Source: Candidatus Raymondbacteria bacterium RIFOXYA2_FULL_49_16
GTDB lineage: Bacteria > Fibrobacterota > OXYB2-FULL-49-7 > XYB2-FULL-49-35
Direction: 5' to 3'
DNA length: 64,000 bases
Assembly: GCA_001789205.1 (NCBI GenBank)
Contig: MFYT01000107.1
Span: 19,707-83,706 of the forward strand
The position numbers and the translations under genes were made by a program. Below are positions 44,298 through 54,101 of this stretch, piece after piece. The notes under the pieces are model-generated. The model saw only the letters and a program-made list of their open reading frames with translations. It had not been told where the DNA came from and ran no database searches. Each line of letters starts with the position of its first letter. Within the stretch, counting starts at the first letter, position 1.

Positions 44298-45487
44298 GTA
44301 TGGAAAATGTCCCATTTCTTGACATGGAGGCTGTCCATGCAGGGCTCGAAGATGAAATGGTCGCGGTGTTCAGGCAGACCCTTAAAAGCGGCCGGTTTAT
44401 CGGCGGTCCCAAAGTTGAGGGGTTTGAAGCGGCCTTTGCCAGCTTTTGCGAGGTCCCATATTGCGTGGGTGTCGGCAGCGGCACTGACGCCCTCCGGTTC
44501 GCGTTGATTGCGGCCGGCATTGCGTCAGACGACCGCGTTATAACCGTGCCCAATACCTTCATTGCGACGACAGAGGCGATTACGCAGAGCAACGCCCATC
44601 CGGTGCTCATCGATGTCGATGAACGAACTTTCACTATGAGCGCCGAACGGCTGACGCACTATCTGGAACAGGAATGTGCCAAAGAGACGGCGTCGGGACA
44701 AACCCGCGAGATAAAAAGCGGCAAGCGCGTGGCCGCGGTAGTCCCGGTCCATTTGTACGGTCAGATGGCGGACATGGATCCTATCATCGAACTTGCCAAT
44801 GCTCATGGACTTATCGTGATCGAGGACGCGTGCCAGGCGCATGGGGCCGAATATTTTTCAAAGAAACAGAACCGGTGGTGCAAGGCGGGTTCAATGGGTA
44901 ATGCCGCGGCCTTCAGTTTTTATCCGGGAAAGAACCTGGGTGCGCTGGGAGAGGGAGGCGCCGTAACGACCCATGATTCCGGTATCGCGGAAAAAATCCG
45001 GCGTCTCCGCGACCATGGCCAATCCAAAAAATATATCCACGAGATTGAGGGATACAACGGCAGACTGGACGCACTCCAGGCCGATTTTCTTACCATCAAA
45101 CTGAGCAAGCTTAACGAGTGGAACGAACTTCGGCAGCAGATCGCCCGGCGCTACGACAACCTGCTGGCGAACGTGGGAGATATCGTCACACCGTTCACAC
45201 CGGTCTGGGCCAGGTCAATCTATCACCTGTACGTGGTGCGCACCCAACGCCGTGATCCGCTGAAGAAATATCTTCTGGATCACGGGATTGAAACAGGACT
45301 GCATTACCCGCTGCCGCTGCATCTTCAGGCCGCGTACGAAAAGCTGGGATATCCTCCAAAAAGTTTTCCCGTGACTGAAAAGGCGGCTCTGGAAATTCTT
45401 TCCCTTCCCATGTTCCCGTCGCTTTCCGAATCCCGGCAGGAGCGGGTGATCGAGCATATAAAGGAATTTTATCAGTCTCCGGTATAA
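44294..45487 (+). CDS. DegT/DnrJ/EryC1-family aminotransferase (WbpE-like)
   Basis: 397 residues. PLP-dependent transamination of a 3-keto sugar nucleotide is likely. Motifs: GVGSGTDALRFALIAAG, VPVHLYGQMADMDPI, VIEDACQAHGA and Schiff-base Lys213 in FYPGKNLGALGEGG. The start at 44294 has AGGAGG seven bases upstream and overlaps the acetyltransferase stop by ATGA; the ORF-track start is deep inside that gene. It is a second, clearly different copy of the type of enzyme encoded at 33.8 kb. Confidence 0.91.
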   Translation: MSMENVPFLDMEAVHAGLEDEMVAVFRQTLKSGRFIGGPKVEGFEAAFASFCEVPYCVGVGSGTDALRFALIAAGIASDDRVITVPNTFIATTEAITQSNAHPVLIDVDERTFTMSAERLTHYLEQECAKETASGQTREIKSGKRVAAVVPVHLYGQMADMDPIIELANAHGLIVIEDACQAHGAEYFSKKQNRWCKAGSMGNAAAFSFYPGKNLGALGEGGAVTTHDSGIAEKIRRLRDHGQSKKYIHEIEGYNGRLDALQADFLTIKLSKLNEWNELRQQIARRYDNLLANVGDIVTPFTPVWARSIYHLYVVRTQRRDPLKKYLLDHGIETGLHYPLPLHLQAAYEKLGYPPKSFPVTEKAALEILSLPMFPSLSESRQERVIEHIKEFYQSPV

Positions 45488-45508
45488 TTACAATCACAAG
45501 GAGCAGGG

Positions 45509-46678
45509 ATGAGAGCCTGCATGGTGGCCTATACATTCTACGAATCAGACAACCGCGTCAGGCGGTATGCCGAGGCGCTTGTGCGCAGGGGCGATTCCGT
45601 TGACGTTATTGCGCTGTCGCACCCTGAACGGCCCGACCGGCGCGAAATAAACGGCGTGCGCGTCTACAACGTCCAGAAGCGAAAACCGGATGAAAAGGGA
45701 AAGCTCACGTATCTCTTTCGCACCACGTTATTTCTGATACGCTCATGTATTGCCCTGACTCTGCGGCACATCAGAAAACCATATCAGCTTGTGCATGTAC
45801 ACTCGGTACCGGATTATGAGGTGTTTGCGGCGACTATCGTCAAACTTCTGGGCGCCAAGGTCATATTGGACATGCACGACCTGGTACCGGAGTTTTACGC
45901 GGCCAAATTCAGCAACGGCGCAGCCACGCCGCTTTACAGGGCGTTACTTTTTATCGAACGGTTGTGCTGTTCCTTCTCAGATCATGTCATTATTTCCAAC
46001 GATTTATGGGCGGAAAAAGTGGTCGGACGGTCGGTCAACAGAAACAAATGCATGACCATCCTGAATTACCCGGACCCCGCTATTTTCCACAGGCGCAACG
46101 CGGCCCGTCTTACGTGGCACCCCTTCACTCTTATCTATCCAGGGTCCCTCAATTGGCATCAGGGGCTGGATATTGCGATACGGGCCGTGGCCCAGGTCCG
46201 GAAAGAGCCCCTGGCGGTGGAATTTCATGTATATGGCAGGGGTCCCGAGGAGTCTACCCTGCGGGCCATTGTCGAACACCTCAACCTCAATGATATTGTT
46301 AAATTCCACGGACTATTGTCGCTTGAGGAGATGGCAAAACGGATGGAGGCAGCGGACGCGGGATTGGTACCCAAACGGGCGGATGGATTCGGAAACGAGG
46401 CCTTCAGCACGAAAATATTTGAATTCATGGCGTTGGATGTGCCGGTGATTGTGTCAAGGACCAAGATAGACCAGTATTATTTCGACGATTCGCTCGTCAT
46501 GTTTTTTGAACCGGGAAGCGTGGATGATTGCGCGGAGAAGATATCTTCCTGCATACGGGACCGCGGGTTGGCGCTTCAGCGTGCGCACAATGCGGCGCCA
46601 TTCATCAGGGAACATTCCTGGGACCGGAAACAGGAGATGTATTTCAATCTGGTGGATTCACTGGTGGTCCGGGCGTGA
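45509..46678 (+). CDS. Glycosyltransferase family 4
   Basis: 389 residues, GT-B fold. The N-terminal domain starts RACMVAYTFYESDNRVRRYAEAL. The C-terminal donor-binding domain has LIYPGSLNWHQGLDIAIRAVA, FHVYGRGPEE and the retaining GT4 motif ADAGLVPKR...FSTKIFEFMALDVPVI, with the Glu of EFMA. AAGGAG lies 7 bp upstream of the ATG. The donor sugar is unknown. Confidence 0.9.
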   Translation: MRACMVAYTFYESDNRVRRYAEALVRRGDSVDVIALSHPERPDRREINGVRVYNVQKRKPDEKGKLTYLFRTTLFLIRSCIALTLRHIRKPYQLVHVHSVPDYEVFAATIVKLLGAKVILDMHDLVPEFYAAKFSNGAATPLYRALLFIERLCCSFSDHVIISNDLWAEKVVGRSVNRNKCMTILNYPDPAIFHRRNAARLTWHPFTLIYPGSLNWHQGLDIAIRAVAQVRKEPLAVEFHVYGRGPEESTLRAIVEHLNLNDIVKFHGLLSLEEMAKRMEAADAGLVPKRADGFGNEAFSTKIFEFMALDVPVIVSRTKIDQYYFDDSLVMFFEPGSVDDCAEKISSCIRDRGLALQRAHNAAPFIREHSWDRKQEMYFNLVDSLVVRA

Positions 46679-47529
46679 ACCGTTATCCGCCGTTTGAGCG
46701 GCTGGTCAGCCTCTATGCGGTCCAGCCCCTGCGTCGGTTGCTGGGTGTACAGGGCGACAACATGCTGAGCGTCCTGATGTATCACAGCATTTCGGATGCG
46801 GATGAAAGCGCTGTCGCTCCCTACTATCGTCTCTGCACACCGCCAGCCCTGTTCGAACGCCACCTGCAGATTATCCGGGAAAAAGGGTATGGCATTCTGG
46901 GATTGGCCGAGGCCGTGGAACAACTTCATAACGGGACGCTCACAGGTGGAAATGTGGTCATAACATTTGACGATGGCCTGCTGGACACGTATGAAAATGC
47001 GTTTCCCTTGTTGCTGCGGCATGGCGCTCCAGCGACCGTTTTTCTCCCGGTTAATTTTATAACAGACCGCACCATGCGATTACGGGGGCAGGAACATCTT
47101 ACCTGGCAAAATGTGATTGAAATGGCACAAAATGGCATGGCATTTGGTTCCCATACGCTGACCCACAGAAACCTGAGAATACTTCCCCGGGCGGTCCTTG
47201 CAAACGAGATTGCACGCTCCAAGGTGATTATTGAAGACCACCTTGGTATAACGGTCCAGTCCTTTTCATACCCGTTCGCCTTTCCGGAAACGGAGAAACG
47301 CCTTATCTTGTTTATCCGGCAATGTCTTGAGCATAACAAATACACCTGTGGAGTCACCACGATGATAGGTACCGCCTCAGCCTCACAGGACAGGTTTTTT
47401 CTGCACCGGATACCGGTCAATTCATCCGATGACGAGGCCCTTTTTACGGCAAAACTCACTGGGTCGTATGACTGGCTCCATGGAGTGCAATACGCGTTTA
47501 AAAAAGTGCGCAGGATGGTCGATGTATGA
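46675..47529 (+). CDS. Polysaccharide deacetylase (NodB domain)
   Basis: 284 residues from a GTG that overlaps the upstream stop (GTGA). The NodB signature is complete: VITFDDG (Asp99, Asp100), GSHTLTH with metal ligands His160/His164, and LRGQEHLTW. No signal peptide is evident, so the enzyme may act on the lipid-linked repeat unit in the cytoplasm. The ORF-track start lies 49 codons inside the glycosyltransferase gene. Compared with the zinc-finger deacetylase at 18 kb, its active site is canonical. Confidence 0.85.
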   Translation: MNRYPPFERLVSLYAVQPLRRLLGVQGDNMLSVLMYHSISDADESAVAPYYRLCTPPALFERHLQIIREKGYGILGLAEAVEQLHNGTLTGGNVVITFDDGLLDTYENAFPLLLRHGAPATVFLPVNFITDRTMRLRGQEHLTWQNVIEMAQNGMAFGSHTLTHRNLRILPRAVLANEIARSKVIIEDHLGITVQSFSYPFAFPETEKRLILFIRQCLEHNKYTCGVTTMIGTASASQDRFFLHRIPVNSSDDEALFTAKLTGSYDWLHGVQYAFKKVRRMVDV

Positions 47530-48428
47530 AAAACACTTTGCCGGTGTATGCGGTGATAACCCCGGTCAGGGACGAGGAGCGGTATATCACCTGGACGCTC
47601 AAATCCATGGTCAGACAAACCCATCTCCCTACACTATGGATTATTGTGGATGACAGTTCAACGGACAATACCCCGAACCTGGTCCGCAAATATGCGGCGC
47701 ACCATGCCTGGATACAGTACCGCCAGATACAAAGGGCTTCCCCGCGCCAGACCGGGTCGGCCGAGATACTCGCTTTCAATTACGGGTTGGATTTTTTGGA
47801 TGGCGTCCCCTACGATATACTTGTGAAACTCGACGCTGACGTATCGATAAGTAAAGATTATTTTGCGGAACTTGTTTCCCGGTTCGCACGCAATGAAAAA
47901 CTGGGCATTGCCTCGGGCGTCTATCTTGAGCGGAAAAAGCAACGCTGGACGCCTGTTCCCATGCCGGCGTACCACGCGGCAGGCGCAAGCAAGGCCGTGC
48001 GGGCCGCGTGTTTCAAGGAGATGGGAGGATTTGTGCCTCATCGCGGCTGGGACACTGCGGACGAGATCACAGCCCTTTCACTAGGATGGGAAACGAGGCA
48101 TTTTCCCGAATTGAAATTCTACCATCTGAAGAATGAAGGGTCGGGAATGGGGTTGTTATTCACTGGTATCATGCACGGCGAAATAATGTACCGGACCACG
48201 GGCGGGGTCTTTTTATTCATGCTTCTTAAATCGTTGGCCAGGATTGTGGCGGACAAGCCGTTTTTCCTGGGAGGCGTTGCGTTGCTGTTTGGATACCTTA
48301 AGACCATGATTGCCCGGCCATCCCTGCTGGTTTCTCCGAAAGCGGCTTTGTTGTACCGGGGGATATTGAACCAGCGCTTGTTTGAAGGGTTTCACCGGAT
48401 CACTTTACACGCCTTTAAACGGGCATGA
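47526..48428 (+). CDS. Glycosyltransferase family 2 with C-terminal membrane segment
   Basis: 300 residues. VYAVITPVRDEERYITWTLKSM and WIIVDDSSTDNT begin the GT-A fold; KLDADVSI is the DxD-type site. The late W(D)TADEIT motif and a hydrophobic region (FLFMLLKSLARIV, FFLGGVALLFGYL) follow. It overlaps the deacetylase gene by ATGA. Donor and acceptor are unknown. Confidence 0.88.
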   Translation: MKNTLPVYAVITPVRDEERYITWTLKSMVRQTHLPTLWIIVDDSSTDNTPNLVRKYAAHHAWIQYRQIQRASPRQTGSAEILAFNYGLDFLDGVPYDILVKLDADVSISKDYFAELVSRFARNEKLGIASGVYLERKKQRWTPVPMPAYHAAGASKAVRAACFKEMGGFVPHRGWDTADEITALSLGWETRHFPELKFYHLKNEGSGMGLLFTGIMHGEIMYRTTGGVFLFMLLKSLARIVADKPFFLGGVALLFGYLKTMIARPSLLVSPKAALLYRGILNQRLFEGFHRITLHAFKRA

Positions 48429-48437
48429 GGATTGGCC

Positions 48438-50324
48438 ATGTGCGGGATATGCGGCATATATAATTTCAAAGACCGTGCCATTGACCGTGACCTGCTGGGC
48501 GGTATGACGGAAATAATGAGACACCGGGGACCCGATGGCTCGGGTTTTTATTCCCACGGCCCGGTGGGGCTGGGCCACCGCCGCCTGAGCATTATAGATA
48601 TCGAGGGAGGCGGCCAGCCCATGACCAATGAAGACAACACGCTGCAGATGGTATTCAACGGCGAGATTTATAATTATATCGAGTTGGGCGAAACGCTGAA
48701 GAAAAAAGGCCACGTCTTCAGGACATTCTCCGACACTGAGGTGATTGTGCACGCGTATGAGGAAAGCGGCATCGATTGCGTCCGGCAATTCAACGGTATT
48801 TTTGCCTTTGCGCTATGGGATGCCAAACTCGGACAACTCTTTCTGGCGCGCGACCACCTGGGCGTTAAACCGCTCTATTACACGGTGTCCGAGGACGTAT
48901 TTTATTTCGCGTCTGAGATAAAATCACTGCTTGTAAATCCCCGGTGCCGCCGGGAAGTGGACATCGCGGCCCTGGGCAGTCTTTTTACCTACCGGTATGT
49001 GCCGTCACCCGATACCATGTTTTTGGGCATAAAAAAACTGCCGCCAGGCTGCTCCATGGTCGTGGACGCCAGGGAATGCCGCGTCACCCGGTACTGGGAC
49101 CGGACGCCCCAGCACCTGACAGAGTACAATGAGGGAACGCTCATTGAGCAGTATCAGGCCCTGTTCGAAGACGCGGTGCGGCTGCAGCTCCGGAGCGACG
49201 TGCCCGTGGGACTGTTTTTAAGTTCCGGTGTTGATTCGGGCGCGCTCCTTGCCTGTATGCGGAAAAGCACATCAGGCCCCATCCATACCTTTACCATTGG
49301 TTTTGAAGATGGGGAAAAAACCAATGAAACCGCGGATGCGCGGGTCATGGCGCGCCAGTTCGGGGCGGAGCACGACGAGATGACCGTTTCCTCACGCGAT
49401 TATGAAGACTACTATGCCCGTTATCTCTGGGACATTGAAGAACCTGTGGGCAATGAGACCGCGGCCGCCTTTCACTTTGTCAGCCTGCTTGCCAGCCGGA
49501 AGGTCAAAGTAGCGCTGACGGGACAGGGCGCGGACGAGCCCTGGGCCGGGTATCACCGGCATATTGGCGTCAAACTGTCTTCGTTGTACGCAGGATTGCC
49601 GCGATTTCTGACAGAGGGGATCATACGCCCCCTTGTCCAGATGTTGCCCCGGAACGAACGGCTGAAACGCGGCGTTGACGCTCTCTCGGAAAGCGACCTG
49701 CTTTCCCGTTTTACACGGATTTATTCCTTCTATTCCGCGGCCATGAAGAAGAGGCTTTTTATGCCCTGGATCCAGGACATTCTCCATAACGGCGATTCAA
49801 GCGCCGGGGCCGTCCTTCGCCGGTTCCAAGGCGACGTAACCCACCTCGATCCGCTTTCACAGATGCTCTACATTGATACGCGGATGAACCTTCCTGACGA
49901 CCTGCTTATGGTGGGCGATAAGACCTCCATGGCCAATTCGCTTGAGGCCCGGGTCCCGTTTCTTGACTACCGGCTTGTGGAATTCATCGAATCCCTCCCG
50001 TCCCGGCTCAAACTCAGGGGGTTTCAGGGAAAATATTTGCACAAAAAAGCGATGCTGAAATGGCTTCCCCGGGAGGTGGTTTTCCGGAAGAAGAAAGGCT
50101 TCGCCAATCCCATCACCCGATGGCTCAGAGAGAGCATGGCCGGGTATGTGGATGAATGCCTTCTAAGCCAGGATTCGTCAATTGGCCGGTATTTTCAAAA
50201 AGACTATGTTAAAGCCCTTATACACAGCCACGTCTCGGGCAATGAGGACTATATGCGGCACCTGTATCTGTTGATATCGTTTGAACTATGGCACAGGAAA
50301 TTCATTCAGCGGTCGCCCGTATGA
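48438..50324 (+). CDS. Asparagine synthase-type glutamine amidotransferase
   Basis: 628 residues. The class II glutaminase domain begins MCGICGIYNF with the nucleophile Cys2; I start at this ATG because removal of Met exposes the Cys. The synthetase half has FLSSGVDSGALL (PP-loop), VALTGQGADEPWAGY and the late RVPFLDYRLVEF. It resembles the AsnB-like amidotransferases found in exosortase/EPS clusters, which are thought to amidate sugar carboxylates rather than make free asparagine. A uronic acid from the neighbouring WbpB-WbpD set would be a suitable target, but this is inference. Confidence 0.9.
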   Translation: MCGICGIYNFKDRAIDRDLLGGMTEIMRHRGPDGSGFYSHGPVGLGHRRLSIIDIEGGGQPMTNEDNTLQMVFNGEIYNYIELGETLKKKGHVFRTFSDTEVIVHAYEESGIDCVRQFNGIFAFALWDAKLGQLFLARDHLGVKPLYYTVSEDVFYFASEIKSLLVNPRCRREVDIAALGSLFTYRYVPSPDTMFLGIKKLPPGCSMVVDARECRVTRYWDRTPQHLTEYNEGTLIEQYQALFEDAVRLQLRSDVPVGLFLSSGVDSGALLACMRKSTSGPIHTFTIGFEDGEKTNETADARVMARQFGAEHDEMTVSSRDYEDYYARYLWDIEEPVGNETAAAFHFVSLLASRKVKVALTGQGADEPWAGYHRHIGVKLSSLYAGLPRFLTEGIIRPLVQMLPRNERLKRGVDALSESDLLSRFTRIYSFYSAAMKKRLFMPWIQDILHNGDSSAGAVLRRFQGDVTHLDPLSQMLYIDTRMNLPDDLLMVGDKTSMANSLEARVPFLDYRLVEFIESLPSRLKLRGFQGKYLHKKAMLKWLPREVVFRKKKGFANPITRWLRESMAGYVDECLLSQDSSIGRYFQKDYVKALIHSHVSGNEDYMRHLYLLISFELWHRKFIQRSPV

Positions 50325-51292
50325 TACAGGATGCCACCATGGACCTCTCCATCATCATCATCAACTGGAAATCAGTTGCATACCTTGAAAAATGCGTCGC
50401 GAGCATTTTCGCGCACACGAAGGACCTGGAGTATGAAGTGATTGTGGTTGACAATGCCTCGGACGACGGGTGCTGTGGAATGCTTGCTGAAAAATACCCC
50501 CGCGTGCGGTGTATTGAAAGCAGCACTAATCTTGGTTTTTCCCGGGCCAATAATCTGGGATACACGTGCGCGCACGGCAAAGCCCTGCTGTTTTTAAATC
50601 CGGATACGGAGGTATACGGACACGCTATCAGGATACTGTATGCCATTCTCATGGCCTCGCCGGCCATCGGGATCGTAGGCGGTAAACTATTAAACCCGGA
50701 CCTGACCATGCAGACAACCTGCGTTCTTCCTTTTCCGACCATAATGGGCCAGGTGTGCGACAGCGAGTGGATTAAACGCATATTCCCGTCGTATCACTCT
50801 TGGGATGCGCCTTCTTCTTTGGATCATCCGCATGGTCCGGTCGAAGTAGAAGCAATTTCCGGGGCATGCATGATGGTGAGGCGGGAAGTGTTTAAAGCGG
50901 TGGGACTTTTCAGCCAGGAGTATTTTATGTACGTTGAGGACGTTGACCTCTGCTTCAAAGCCCGCCGGAACGGATGGATGACGGCCTATATCGGCAACGC
51001 GCGAGTTGTGCATTTTGGGGGAGGGAGCAGCGAGAAAAACCGCCAGGGGAATTTCGCCTCGGTCATGATGCGTGAATCGAACTATTTGTTTTTTCAGAAA
51101 TACCATTCCGCAGGTTATGCCCTGGCCTATCGCGCAATCATGGCCATGACTGCCGCGTTCCGCATGGTCCTGCTGACCTTTGCGCTCCCTGTCTCGGGCT
51201 TTGCCAGGCTGCGAAAATGGTTTGGAATCTTCCGCTGGTCCCTGGGGCTAGAACCCTGGGCTGTAAACCTTCACTCCAGGACACGCGAATAA
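50321..51292 (+). CDS. Glycosyltransferase family 2 (rhamnosyltransferase-like)
   Basis: 323 residues. LSIIIINWKSVAYLEKCVASI, VVDNASDDG, NLGFSRANNLG and FLNPDTEV are strong signatures of the WbbL/rhamnosyltransferase group. GACMMVRREVF, YFMYVEDVDLCFKARRNGW and VVHFGGGSS follow. The ATG at 50321 overlaps the amidotransferase stop by ATGA; another ATG 18 bp downstream would also work. The C-terminal 60 residues are hydrophobic. Confidence 0.9.
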   Translation: MIQDATMDLSIIIINWKSVAYLEKCVASIFAHTKDLEYEVIVVDNASDDGCCGMLAEKYPRVRCIESSTNLGFSRANNLGYTCAHGKALLFLNPDTEVYGHAIRILYAILMASPAIGIVGGKLLNPDLTMQTTCVLPFPTIMGQVCDSEWIKRIFPSYHSWDAPSSLDHPHGPVEVEAISGACMMVRREVFKAVGLFSQEYFMYVEDVDLCFKARRNGWMTAYIGNARVVHFGGGSSEKNRQGNFASVMMRESNYLFFQKYHSAGYALAYRAIMAMTAAFRMVLLTFALPVSGFARLRKWFGIFRWSLGLEPWAVNLHSRTRE

Positions 51293-51293
51293 C

Positions 51294-52757
51294 ATGGGAC
51301 CGATTACTGCTTTGCAGTCTCTTATTAACGGCGCAGGGCTGAAAGCGCGCATGGCCCGCGGCGGATTGTGGATGGGCGGGGGCAATGGCGTGGAGCATGC
51401 GCTGCGGTTTGTCAGAAATATGGTGTTGACGCGCATTCTGGCGCCCGAGGCCCTGGGGCTCATGGCCATCATTTCCTCGGTCACCGCAGCCCTTGAAGCC
51501 TTTGCTGAACTGGGTATCCGGGAAGCCATTGTCCAGAACCCGGCAGGCGACAAGGACACCTATCTGAATAGCGCGTGGTTTTTGTCCCTGATCAGGGCCG
51601 TAGGCCTGTTGGCCGTGGGTATGGCCATTTCACCGTATGTAATCACATTTTACCATATAGAATATCCGGTGATACTCGTCAGAATTGCGCTTCTGGGTAT
51701 TTTGTTCAACGGCCTGATAAGCGCCAGGGCATATGTTGCCTTGAAAAAAATGGATTATAAAAAATGGGTCTTTATATATCAGGGAGGCGGCATTATCGGG
51801 ACACTGACAACGATAGTCCTTGTCTTTTTCATCAGAAATGTTTGGGCCCTTGTCATCGGGTTTGTCGTCGAGGCGGCCATGCGGTGCCTGATTTCGTACA
51901 TATTGTGCCCGTATTTACCCCGCCTCTCATTCAACGCGGAACATACAAAGGCCCTTAAGACCTTTTCGCTGGGTATGTTGGGCCTGCCTGTGTTTTATTT
52001 CATTTTTATGCAGACAGATATCTTTGTGTTGGGCAGGCTCTGTTCCAAGGCGGAGCTGGGTGTTTATAGCATGGCAGCGGTCCTGGCGCAGGCGCCGGCC
52101 CTGCTCATTTCCGTGTTCATCAATCCCATCATGATGCCCGTGTTCTCTGAAATAAACGGCCAGTACGACCGCATTAACCGGATGCTGTTTCAGATCACCA
52201 GGGGGCTCTGCTATGCCTGTTTTCCCGCGCTCGTTTTCTGCGCGCTCTATGCGAAAGACATATTGTCCCTGGTGTATGGGGCCCCCTATGGCGTGGTGGC
52301 GCTTCCTTTTGCATTGATATTTATGTCCACTATTTTGCGGACCTGCAGCGCACCTCTGACAACCCTGTATTTCGCCTCTGGACGGCCCAGACTGCAGCGA
52401 CGTTTTGTCATTATCCGGGCGGCATTGATGGTGGCATTGATCTACCCCCTCACCGTGGCGCTTGGGCTTGCGGGCGCTGCGCTGGCAGGCCTCCTGGCAA
52501 TGGCGATCGCTTATTTTTTCCAGGTATTCCAGTGCCGGCGTATCAGCGGACTGGATGTGACCGGGTATTTTGCGCTTTTCGGCAGGGGAGCCCTGCTTGC
52601 AGCGCCCGTTGCTGTTGTCTGGGGCCTTCTGCCCTCCACCTCTTTGCCGGTTTTTTTACACCTTTCCATGGCAGCGGGCGCTTGTCTTCTTACCTATGGC
52701 ATAGTGTTCGTCTTTTTCCACAGGTTTAGTAATAAAAAACAGGTGTTACCCGTATGA
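51294..52757 (+). CDS. Oligosaccharide flippase, MOP family (Wzx/WzxC-like)
   Basis: 487 residues and roughly 12-14 TM helices. The N-terminus GGLWMGGGNGVEHALRFVRNMVLTRILAPEALG is typical of the WzxC/polysaccharide exporters. It flips the polyprenyl-linked repeat unit across the inner membrane. It follows the GT2 gene by one base and overlaps the next gene by 4 bp. Confidence 0.92.
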   Translation: MGPITALQSLINGAGLKARMARGGLWMGGGNGVEHALRFVRNMVLTRILAPEALGLMAIISSVTAALEAFAELGIREAIVQNPAGDKDTYLNSAWFLSLIRAVGLLAVGMAISPYVITFYHIEYPVILVRIALLGILFNGLISARAYVALKKMDYKKWVFIYQGGGIIGTLTTIVLVFFIRNVWALVIGFVVEAAMRCLISYILCPYLPRLSFNAEHTKALKTFSLGMLGLPVFYFIFMQTDIFVLGRLCSKAELGVYSMAAVLAQAPALLISVFINPIMMPVFSEINGQYDRINRMLFQITRGLCYACFPALVFCALYAKDILSLVYGAPYGVVALPFALIFMSTILRTCSAPLTTLYFASGRPRLQRRFVIIRAALMVALIYPLTVALGLAGAALAGLLAMAIAYFFQVFQCRRISGLDVTGYFALFGRGALLAAPVAVVWGLLPSTSLPVFLHLSMAAGACLLTYGIVFVFFHRFSNKKQVLPV

Positions 52758-54091
52758 ATTACCTGTATATCGGCCTGCTTATTGTTCCGCTCATTGTCCT
52801 GTTACACCGCAGGTTCGAATACGGACTCTTTTTTTCCGGTTTTCTGCTGGTCGCCTTGACCACGTATCTTTCCATAAAAACACCGGGAAATCTGCCGAAT
52901 TTAACCATTCACCGTTTAATCCTCATCTGCCTGGTCGCGGTATGGCTTATCGAAAAACGGAAACGCGGTTTTATTCTGGAGAGAAAGACGCTTATAGCGC
53001 CCCTGGCGGCTGTGGCGATTGTCAACTTTATTTCAATGGCCCTGTCAATCGATGTCATGTTCAGTTTCAAGACATACCTTTCGTTCACCCTTGAGATGTT
53101 CCTGTTTTTCGTCGTGATGTCGGCCGGTTTGAAGCAGGCTGAAACCGGTCTGACGCTCGTGAAATTTATGTACGCCGGACTGCTGTTGGCCGCTGTAATC
53201 GGGATCATAGAGAAGAAAACCGGTTTTAATCCGGTTGACGCGTTTTTGCCCGGATATGTCCGCAGGGACATCATGGTCATGGACGTGCTTTCCACCTTTC
53301 CCCACCGCATTCTTTTCGGCACGGGCATGGCAATGGCCATTCCCCTGGCCCTGGGGTTGTCAAGCATCGAATCTGCGCCGTGGAAACGGAACCTCTATCT
53401 GGTTTCGCTGCCTCTGGTGATACTTGCGTGCTATTTCTCGGACAGCAGGGGGCCGTGGGCGGCTGCCGCGGTGGCAGTGGGTTCGATGCTGCTTTTTGGG
53501 TCTGTCGCGATGAAAAGAAAAATAGTACTCTGTTTGGTTGCCGGGATATGTGCGTTGGGCTTGAAGGCAGGGGTCAGGGACACACTCAACGCGAAGCTGC
53601 AGGAGACCAGGGACAAGGATTCGTTCAAGGGACAGACCTATCAATACCGCTGGGACCTCTGGCGCGTGGCGTTTAACGGCATAAAAAGATCGTTAAAAAC
53701 AATGGCGGTGGGGACCGGCGTGGGGACCGGCGAGATCAAGGTCTATACAGCCGTTCTGGCCGGATCGAACGAAGTAATCATGGTCGAAAGCTGGGACAAT
53801 GAATTTGCCGCGACCCTTCTCGAAACCGGGTTTTTGGGTCTTGCCATGGTCCTGGTGCTCCATTTTAGGATTATCGTGAACCTGATCCGGGCGTGGACCG
53901 TTGCAGCGCCCGACAATCGAAACCTTCTGGCCGGAATTGTCGGGGCCATTTTGGCCCAGATTTTCATGATGACAAATGTCAAAATGTTTTCCGCCCAGGT
54001 CAACTACCTGATGTGGGCATTGGTCGCCAGCGGCCTGGCGATCGGTTTTGGCGCGCGCACGCCAGCTGCGGCCGTATCTGTACGAAGATGA
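52754..54091 (+). CDS. O-antigen polymerase / Wzy-like membrane protein
   Basis: 445 residues with about ten TM helices, including very long hydrophobic stretches at both ends. A large periplasmic-type loop with TYQYRWDLWRVAFNGIK and AVGTGVGTGEI, followed by ESWDNEFAATLLETGFLGL, is characteristic of the O-antigen ligase/polymerase superfamily. It would join repeat units on the periplasmic side. It overlaps the flippase gene by 4 bp. Confidence 0.88.
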   Translation: MNYLYIGLLIVPLIVLLHRRFEYGLFFSGFLLVALTTYLSIKTPGNLPNLTIHRLILICLVAVWLIEKRKRGFILERKTLIAPLAAVAIVNFISMALSIDVMFSFKTYLSFTLEMFLFFVVMSAGLKQAETGLTLVKFMYAGLLLAAVIGIIEKKTGFNPVDAFLPGYVRRDIMVMDVLSTFPHRILFGTGMAMAIPLALGLSSIESAPWKRNLYLVSLPLVILACYFSDSRGPWAAAAVAVGSMLLFGSVAMKRKIVLCLVAGICALGLKAGVRDTLNAKLQETRDKDSFKGQTYQYRWDLWRVAFNGIKRSLKTMAVGTGVGTGEIKVYTAVLAGSNEVIMVESWDNEFAATLLETGFLGLAMVLVLHFRIIVNLIRAWTVAAPDNRNLLAGIVGAILAQIFMMTNVKMFSAQVNYLMWALVASGLAIGFGARTPAAAVSVRR

Positions 54092-54101
54092 GGAAGAGCC
54101 T

